This document shows positions 58,369-64,000 of a DNA stretch of 64,000 nt, one piece after another (position 1 is the first letter of the stretch; the number at the start of each line of letters is the position of its first letter). A model generated the notes under the pieces. The model was not told the DNA's origin, did no database searches, and worked only from the letters and a program-made list of their open reading frames with translations. Source of the DNA: Endomicrobium sp. (lineage in GTDB: Bacteria; Elusimicrobiota; Endomicrobiia; Endomicrobiales; Endomicrobiaceae); assembly GCA_031266535.1 (NCBI GenBank), contig JAISAS010000004.1:192531-256530 (forward strand), in the 5' to 3' direction. The position numbers were made by a program, and so were the translations under genes.

Positions 58369-59826
58369 TTACTCTGGTTTCATAACTGGAAATGTTATTA
58401 CCTCTTTGATTGATTCTGTACCTGTCAAAACCATAACAAGCCTATCTATACCTATACCTAAACCACCAGTAGGAGGGAGTCCTTGTTCAAGGGCAAAAAT
58501 AAAATCTTCATCATATAATGCAAAAAACTCGTCATTTTGTTTTTTAGACTCTATTTGTTGAATAAACTTCATTTTTTGAAGTTGCGGATCATTAAGTTCA
58601 GAATAAGCATTTCCTATTTCTACACCATTCATATAAAGTTCAAATCTTTCAGCTATTTCAGGTTGGTCAAATTTAGCTTTGGAAAGTAACGAATATACAG
58701 CAGGATAATCTATTACAAAGGTAGGATCTTTTAAATTGGGAACAACTTTTTCATCAAAAACTTGATCTAAAACTTTTTTATCAGTTGCATTTTCAGGTAG
58801 ATTAAGATTTAGATGTTTTACACGATCAAACATTTTTCCACTTTCGACATATGATAGTAATTTAAGACCAGTATATTCTTCTATTAAATCGAACATTTTT
58901 GCTTTTTTAAACTCTAAATTAAAATTTAAATTTATTTTTTCAGCAGCTACCTTAATCAAAACTTCGGTAATTTGCATCATATCATTGTAATCAGCATAAG
59001 CTTGATAAAGTTCGAGCATAGTAAATTCTGGATTATGATTTTTATCTACACCTTCATTCCTAAAATTTCTTCCTATCTCAAAAACTCTATCCATACCTCC
59101 TACAACAAGACGTTTTAAAAAAAGTTCAGGTGCAATTCTTAAAAATAAATCCATATCTAAAGCATTATGATGCGTCATAAACGGTTTTGCATTTGCTCCA
59201 CCAGCAATGGGTTGTAAAATAGGAGTTTCAACCTCAATAAAATTAAGACCTTCAAGTTCATGTCTTATAGCAGAAACAATTTTACATCTATTTACAAGAA
59301 TATCTTTCACTTTACTATTCGCAATTAAATCAAGATATCTCTGCCTATATCTCGCTTGGGTATCTTTTAGCCCATGCCATTTTTCAGGAAGTGGTCTGAA
59401 TGCTTTAGTAAGCATAGTCCACTTTTCGACCATTATACTAAGCTCATTTGTTTTAGTTTTAAAAAGTATTCCCTCAACAGCAATAATATCAGATATATCA
59501 ACCATGTCCATAAAAAATTTATATTGTCCAGCTACTAAATTATCCTTTTTAACATAAATTTGAATTTTTGCATAACCATCTCTTATATCAAGGAACATAG
59601 CTTTACCCATATTCCTGCATGTCATAACTCTACCCACAGCCCTAATCTTTATATTTGATATTTTCCCAATTTTAAGAAAATTAAATGTTTTTTGTATATC
59701 AGCATTATTTTTATCTAAATTATATTTTGCAGGATAAGGATTCATTCCTAAATTTACAAAATCTTTAGCTTTTTGTTTTCTTTGTTCAATTATATGTTCT
59801 ATAGGACTCTGTTCTTTAATTCTCAT
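58369..59826 (-). CDS. lysS: lysyl-tRNA synthetase, class II
   Basis: Charges tRNA-Lys. The 485-residue protein has an N-terminal OB-fold anticodon-binding domain (about 55-160) and a class II core. Motif 2 is in [11 protein letters not shown] and motif 3 in [14 protein letters not shown], followed by the standard ending ITFPVMKP. The length is normal. It heads the lysS-lolC/E-lolD run on the minus strand. Confidence 0.97.
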   Translation of the reverse strand: MRIKEQSPIEHIIEQRKQKAKDFVNLGMNPYPAKYNLDKNNADIQKTFNFLKIGKISNIKIRAVGRVMTCRNMGKAMFLDIRDGYAKIQIYVKKDNLVAGQYKFFMDMVDISDIIAVEGILFKTKTNELSIMVEKWTMLTKAFRPLPEKWHGLKDTQARYRQRYLDLIANSKVKDILVNRCKIVSAIRHELEGLNFIEVETPILQPIAGGANAKPFMTHHNALDMDLFLRIAPELFLKRLVVGGMDRVFEIGRNFRNEGVDKNHNPEFTMLELYQAYADYNDMMQITEVLIKVAAEKINLNFNLEFKKAKMFDLIEEYTGLKLLSYVESGKMFDRVKHLNLNLPENATDKKVLDQVFDEKVVPNLKDPTFVIDYPAVYSLLSKAKFDQPEIAERFELYMNGVEIGNAYSELNDPQLQKMKFIQQIESKKQNDEFFALYDEDFIFALEQGLPPTGGLGIGIDRLVMVLTGTESIKEVITFPVMKPE

Positions 59827-60177
59827 TTTTTTTATTTTTCCTTTTGTTCATATCATGATATGATTGTCAAACATTTTGAAAACACAACAATAATTTTCAA
59901 CCACAAATTATTACAAACCTTAGGGATTATATCATTTTTTTTAGAATTCAAACAAATTATAGGTTTTGTAATTTTGCAAAAAATTAAAAAAAAATAAACT
60001 AAAAAAACAAATATAAATTTGATAGAATAAAAAAATAAGATAAACATAATTTTCAAAATTTCTATGTAACAGATATTATTATATTTAGTTTTTATGTACT
60101 AGACTTTTTAAAATTTTGAGACAAGATATTTTTTTATTACGTGTCATATAACTGATGTATAATTCAAGGAGATAGCA
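59827..60177. other. divergent region between lysS and the M48 protease gene
   Basis: 350 bases, strongly A/T-rich. It holds the -10 (60158-60163) and ribosome-binding site AAGGAGA (60166-60172) of the plus-strand gene. I see no further gene or RNA. Confidence 0.5.
60158..60163 (+). promoter_or_regulatory. probable -10 element of the M48 protease gene
   Basis: TATAAT 14 bases before the ATG, overlapping the approach to AAGGAGA. The leader would be very short (under 10 bases), so the element may instead be chance in AT-rich DNA. No good -35 is seen. Confidence 0.3.
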
Positions 60178-61440
60178 ATGAATATTTACACTTCTTTTAT
60201 ACTTTTTTCTATCGTTGTCATATACATGTTTAAAACTACAGCAGATTTACTTAATATTAAAAATATTTCAACTGACATTCCTGAAGAATTTAATAAATAT
60301 TTTGATATAAAAAAATATACAAAAGCACAAAAATATTTAATATCTAATACAAAATTTTCTTTAATTTCATCAACTTTTTTTTTAATAATACAAATTGTCT
60401 TTATAGTTTTTGGAGGATTTAACAGTATAAATAAAATAGCAACGTCTTTTAGGTTTAATTATATTTTAACTGGGCTTATCTTTGTGTCCATTCTTTTTTT
60501 AATTTCTGAAATTTTAAAAATACCTTTTTCAATTTATCATACATTTGTGATAGAAGAAAATTTCGAGTTCAATAAAACAACCGCAAAAATATTTATTACA
60601 GACCTGTTAAAATCATGGATCATAAATATAATGATATTATGCATCATTTTTTCTGTAATATTATATCTTTTTACAAGTAATCATAAAAATATATTGCTAT
60701 ATATTTTTATGATTATTGTAATATTTGAACTTTTTATCATATTTATTGCTCCTGTAACTATAATGCCTCTATTTAACAAATATACTCCATTAGAAAATGG
60801 AGAACTCAAAAATTCTATTGAAGAATACATAAAAAAAGAAAATTTCAAAATGAAAGGTTTATTTAAAATGGACGGCTCAAAACGCTCAACTAAGTCAAAT
60901 GCATTTTTTACTGGATTTGGAAAATTTCGCAGAATAGTTTTATTTGATACTCTTATAAATAAACACACAACAGATGAATTAATAAATATTTTAGCACACG
61001 AAATGGGACATTTTAAATTAGGACACATTGTAAAACATATTATCTTTTCATTCATTTCAATTGGAGCAATGCTTTTTACATCTTCATTTTTTATATATCA
61101 AAAATGGCTTTATGCTGCTTTTTTTATGCAAAGTAGACCAATATACGCTGGAATAATATTTTGCGTGTTTTTATATACACCTATTTCATTCATAACATCA
61201 ATAATATTAAATTATATTTCACGCAAATATGAATATCAAGCTGATAATTATGCAGTAACAACATATGAAAAACCTGAAGCTATGGTAAGTGCTTTAAAAA
61301 AACTTTCAGTTGATAATTTATCAAATTTACACCCTAATAAGTTAAAAGTATTTTTAGAATATTCACATCCACCTATTTTAGAAAGAATTAAAGCCATAAA
61401 AAACATAGCGAAAATTAATGAAAAATTAAAAACAAAATAA
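60178..61440 (+). CDS. M48-family membrane protease, Ste24/CAAX protease-like
   Basis: A 420-residue integral membrane zinc protease. The N-terminal M48 extension with several helices (about 1-200) is followed by HEMGHFKLGH (zinc HExxH) and the downstream glutamate in EYQADNYAV. SNAFFTGFGKFRRIVLFDTL is the typical Ste24-type substrate-strand region. Bacterial members probably take part in membrane-protein quality control; prenylated substrates are not implied. It is flanked by divergent lysS and convergent nth. Confidence 0.93.
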   Translation: MNIYTSFILFSIVVIYMFKTTADLLNIKNISTDIPEEFNKYFDIKKYTKAQKYLISNTKFSLISSTFFLIIQIVFIVFGGFNSINKIATSFRFNYILTGLIFVSILFLISEILKIPFSIYHTFVIEENFEFNKTTAKIFITDLLKSWIINIMILCIIFSVILYLFTSNHKNILLYIFMIIVIFELFIIFIAPVTIMPLFNKYTPLENGELKNSIEEYIKKENFKMKGLFKMDGSKRSTKSNAFFTGFGKFRRIVLFDTLINKHTTDELINILAHEMGHFKLGHIVKHIIFSFISIGAMLFTSSFFIYQKWLYAAFFMQSRPIYAGIIFCVFLYTPISFITSIILNYISRKYEYQADNYAVTTYEKPEAMVSALKKLSVDNLSNLHPNKLKVFLEYSHPPILERIKAIKNIAKINEKLKTK

Positions 61441-61443
61441 ATT

Positions 61444-61472
61444 AATATCTATTTATGTTAAAATAAGATATT
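61444..61472. terminator. weak hairpin in the convergent M48-nth gap
   Basis: AATATCT and AGATATT pair perfectly over a 15-base A/T loop just after the protease stop codon. There is no following T-run, so termination function is doubtful. Confidence 0.25.
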
Positions 61473-61491
61473 ACATAATTTCGATAGATTT

Positions 61492-62139
61492 TTATTTACT
61501 AGAAAGCTGCTTAGGACATATAGAATTTAGAGGACAAATTACATGATTTTGGTTTCTTGCTTTACAAATTCTTCTTCCTAATATTTGCATCAAAAAAGGT
61601 AACTTTATCCAATATTTTTGTGGAACTATTTTCATTAAATCTTTTTCAATTCGTACAGAATTATTATTCTCTGTAAGTTCAAGCAAATTTGAGATCCTCA
61701 TAACATGAGTATCAACAACAATACCTTCAATTTTTTTAAAAGCACTGCTTAAAACAACATTTGCAGTTTTCCTTGCAACTCCTGGTAGTTTAAGCAACTT
61801 TTTCATTGTTTGTGGTACGTTACCATTATATTCACTCATTATTAATTTTGCAGATCCAACAATATTTTTCGCTTTGTTCCTAAAAAAACCTGCAGACCTT
61901 ATATAATTCTCAATAACAGAAACGTCAGCTTCTGCATATTCCTTTATATTTTTGTATTTTTTAAAAAGAATTTCTGTTATCTTATTGATCCTTTCATCCT
62001 TACATTGCGCAGATAAAATCGTAGCAACAAGAAGTTCAAATGGATTCGAAAAATTGAGAGTACATCCCGCAAACTTATAATTTTCACTTAATATATCTAT
62101 TATATTTAATACGTAGCTTTTCTTCTTATTTATTATCAT
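61492..62139 (-). CDS. nth: endonuclease III with altered Fe-S cluster ligand
   Basis: Base-excision repair glycosylase/AP lyase for oxidised pyrimidines. The 215-residue product has the helix-hairpin-helix LPGVARKTANVVL with catalytic Lys124 and the VDTHV aspartate Asp143. The C-terminal cluster motif, normally C-x6-C-x2-C-x5-C, reads Cys192-x6-His199-x2-Cys202-x5-Cys208. One cysteine is therefore replaced by histidine. Catalytic residues are intact. The gene is convergent with the M48 gene. Confidence 0.9.
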   Translation of the reverse strand: MIINKKKSYVLNIIDILSENYKFAGCTLNFSNPFELLVATILSAQCKDERINKITEILFKKYKNIKEYAEADVSVIENYIRSAGFFRNKAKNIVGSAKLIMSEYNGNVPQTMKKLLKLPGVARKTANVVLSSAFKKIEGIVVDTHVMRISNLLELTENNNSVRIEKDLMKIVPQKYWIKLPFLMQILGRRICKARNQNHVICPLNSICPKQLSSK

Positions 62140-62253
62140 TTATATATTTCAATTTTAAAAATCAAAGAAAGTAAAATAACAAATCATACACAAACAAATT
62201 AATCCTTCTACATATAACCTAATTTTAAACCATCCTTATGAATTTCTTATTAC

Positions 62254-63533
62254 TTATTCATCTTTCATAGCACAAAAATTCCCACACATTGTACATACAT
62301 CTTCTTGTTGTGATAATAATTTAGATCTTTCTTTCATAAATTTTATTTGATCTATACAATATTCTTTTTGTTTTTCCCAATTCCTCAATTTACGCCACTT
62401 AGACATTTCGTTATCACGTTCCTTAGCACCCTAATACCTTTAACAATATCAGCAGCATGTCCAGCTATTCTCGCAGAAATAACACCCTCATGAACATCTT
62501 GAATATCAGGAAGTCTCAAATGTTCTGCAAGGCGTAACATAACATATAAAATCAACCCCATAAATGGTCGCTAATACGCTTCCAATTGCAGCTGTTATAT
62601 GGGTTCCATAAACCTGGAGCTATATCAGTTATAAGTGGCCCTAAAAAATATAAAGGAACATCGTAACCTAATCTCTTTGCAATAATTACATTTGCTTCAA
62701 TCTGATTTATAGAGATATGACCTGGTCCCTCTATCATTATAGATTGAACACCCATTTTTCTTGCTTTTAAACAAGTTCTCTCACCCAAAACTGAAAGCTC
62801 AGCAAATTGAGAAGCATCTTGAAGCATCAAAAAAACAACCTGGTCTAAAACCATCCCCTAAGCTCAGTATAACATTGTACCTTTTAGCTATTCTTAGAAG
62901 TCTATCAAAATTTTCAAATAGAGGATTTTCTTTTCCTGTGGCATTTATACATTTAACCGAGAAAGATCCTCCTCTACTTACATACAATGCCTGCAAGACG
63001 TCCATGACGCCTTAATATTTCCACATTTGCCTTATTAACCACACAGTGAATAGTCATAAAATCTACACCTTGTTGAGCCTGTTCCTCTATTATGTCAAAT
63101 AATAATTCCTCATCAATTTCAAATATTTTTTTACCTTTGGCAACAGCTCTACATGCAGCCTCATAAATAGGCACAGTACCTACCTGAACAGAAGAAGCTG
63201 CAAGAATTTCTTTTCTTATATGAGTTAAATCACCTCCAGTAGATAGATCCATTACAGCATCAGCACCAGCTTTAACAGCAACATCAAGTTTAGCAAGTTC
63301 TTCAGCAATATCAATATGATCAGGAGAAGTCCCAATATTAGCATTAACTTTTGTTCTCAATCCTTTTCCAATACCAACAATTTTTTCAAATTTTCTATTA
63401 ATATTTTTCGGAATCACAATTGTGCCTGAAACAATTCCATTTCTTATAAATTCTTCATTTAAATTTTCGATCCGTGCAATACTGCTTATTAAATTATTAT
63501 TTTTTTATTTTGAGCATCTTCCATCAATCCCAT
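62254..63533 (-). pseudogene. thiC: thiC pseudogene (HMP-phosphate synthase)
   Basis: ThiC is the radical-SAM enzyme making the pyrimidine half of thiamine. The whole gene can be traced in pieces across frames: MGLMEDAQ at the start (stop near 63495), then GTIVIPKNIN...GKGLRTKVNANIGTSPDH...MDLSTGGDL (63417-62974). Next come [20 protein letters not shown], then LSVLGERT...MIEGPGHI...DIAPG (to 62552), [26 protein letters not shown], and finally the cluster motif CTMCGNFCAMKDE. At least four frame changes and internal stops make it non-functional. Confidence 0.92.
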
Positions 63534-63599
63534 TTTTACAGTCCTTAAACTTTATAGTTAACACTACACTTATACTATTTTAAAATAATAGAATTAAAA

Positions 63600-64000
63600 T
63601 TAGATATTTAAAAAATTTTTATACCTTAAGTAAACTAATTTCTCCATAACATATATAGCATATCTTTCTCTCTTAAAACATATAGAAACCGTAGGTTCAA
63701 AAATTTTCGAATATTCTTCTAAAACTCTCAAGGATTCTTGAATACGCTTAAAATTTGAAACTATCACATCAGACATTTTTTTTTTGGACGTTTCCATCAA
63801 CCATTTGCCAAAATCATCATGAGAATTTCTCTTTTGCATAAACTCTGCATATCGATTCCTAAAAATTTTATCTATATCATGACGTATAGAACGAATCTTT
63901 TTATAAAAAATTTCATCATTTAATACAAAACGCAAACTATCTTCAATAACCCTTAACCCTTCTCTGCAACGATTTAAATTAGCATCAAGTATTCTTTTAA
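63600..64000 (-). CDS. ThiE-type N-terminal domain protein, partial at window edge
   Basis: The frame is open to the window edge, where it reads LKRILDANLNRCREGLRVIEDSLRFVLND, so the gene starts beyond 64000. This resembles the roughly 120-residue domain found ahead of thiamine-phosphate synthase in cyanobacterial and other ThiE proteins (RILDANLDRxREGLRVxED). It ends with VMEKLVYLRYKNFLNI and a stop, without the ThiE TIM barrel. It may be a stand-alone domain or the remainder of a truncated gene. The dead thiC just downstream suggests loss of the thiamine pathway. Confidence 0.6.
   Translation of the reverse strand, partial: KRILDANLNRCREGLRVIEDSLRFVLNDEIFYKKIRSIRHDIDKIFRNRYAEFMQKRNSHDDFGKWLMETSKKKMSDVIVSNFKRIQESLRVLEEYSKIFEPTVSICFKRERYAIYVMEKLVYLRYKNFLNI

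Overview
The window is a very AT-rich stretch of a Gram-negative, diderm bacterial chromosome. LPS and outer-membrane genes are plentiful (kdsD, lptD, lpxK, gmhB, lpxD, a fused lpxC-fabZ, bamA, lolCD). Gene content, the LpxC-FabZ fusion, a divergent membrane pyrophosphatase, a lone hydE and several decayed genes fit a host-associated lineage under genome reduction. My best guess is an Endomicrobium-like member of Elusimicrobiota (termite-gut flagellate symbionts). That placement is inference from gene content and composition and was not tested by any search. No prophage, insertion sequence, CRISPR array or plasmid-type gene was recognised.

Layout. 71-4601 (minus): ftsX, an EnvC-like degenerate LytM protein, a small anchored protein, tsaD, dusB. 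4946-5276 (plus): remnant of hisA. 5477-12228 (plus): kdsD, accD, a decaying folC, lptD, tRNA-Ser(CGA), serS. 12428-22734 (minus): tmRNA, a coiled-coil protein and zapA, 5-formyl-THF cyclo-ligase, RNase Y, xseA, then a translationally coupled glycan/LPS operon (PIG-L deacetylase, GT4, GT2, lpxK, gmhB) and folD. 22788-28650 (minus): tRNA-Ala(GGC), yjbQ, rsmD, a Cas4/AddB-type nuclease, argB, argD, coaD, tadA. 29014-29838 (plus): a metallo-beta-lactamase-fold hydrolase. 29938-40046 (minus): a lipoprotein, eno, ftsB-like, an M16 protease pair, CCA-adding enzyme, gpmA, an acyl-CoA ligase, pta. 40205-46430 (plus): hydE, mnmA, hppA, a membrane HExxH protein and a polyprenol/diacylglycerol kinase-like protein. 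46492-48388 (minus): the rpsP-rimM-trmD-rplS ribosome operon with a collapsed khpA. 48609-59826 (minus): lysS, lolC/E, lolD, bamA, lpxD, lpxC-fabZ, PBP1A. 60178-61440 (plus): a Ste24-like M48 protease. 61492-64000 (minus): nth, a thiC pseudogene and a partial ThiE-type N-terminal domain.

How it fits together. The dominant theme is envelope building (lipid A, LPS transport, Bam, Lol, peptidoglycan synthesis and hydrolysis control) plus translation and tRNA/rRNA modification. The most informative signals are of erosion. khpA is reduced to its two ends, and the neighbouring rimM lacks its N-terminal domain. hisA and thiC are broken. folC has lost catalytic residues and is frameshifted, although folD and the cyclo-ligase are intact. 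rsmD and nth carry substitutions in signature motifs. I found no convincing undescribed defence or mobile system. The best candidates for new biology are the eroded-but-retained enzymes, the hppA-HExxH-kinase operon, and G8-9 tracts that stand out in this AT-rich DNA.
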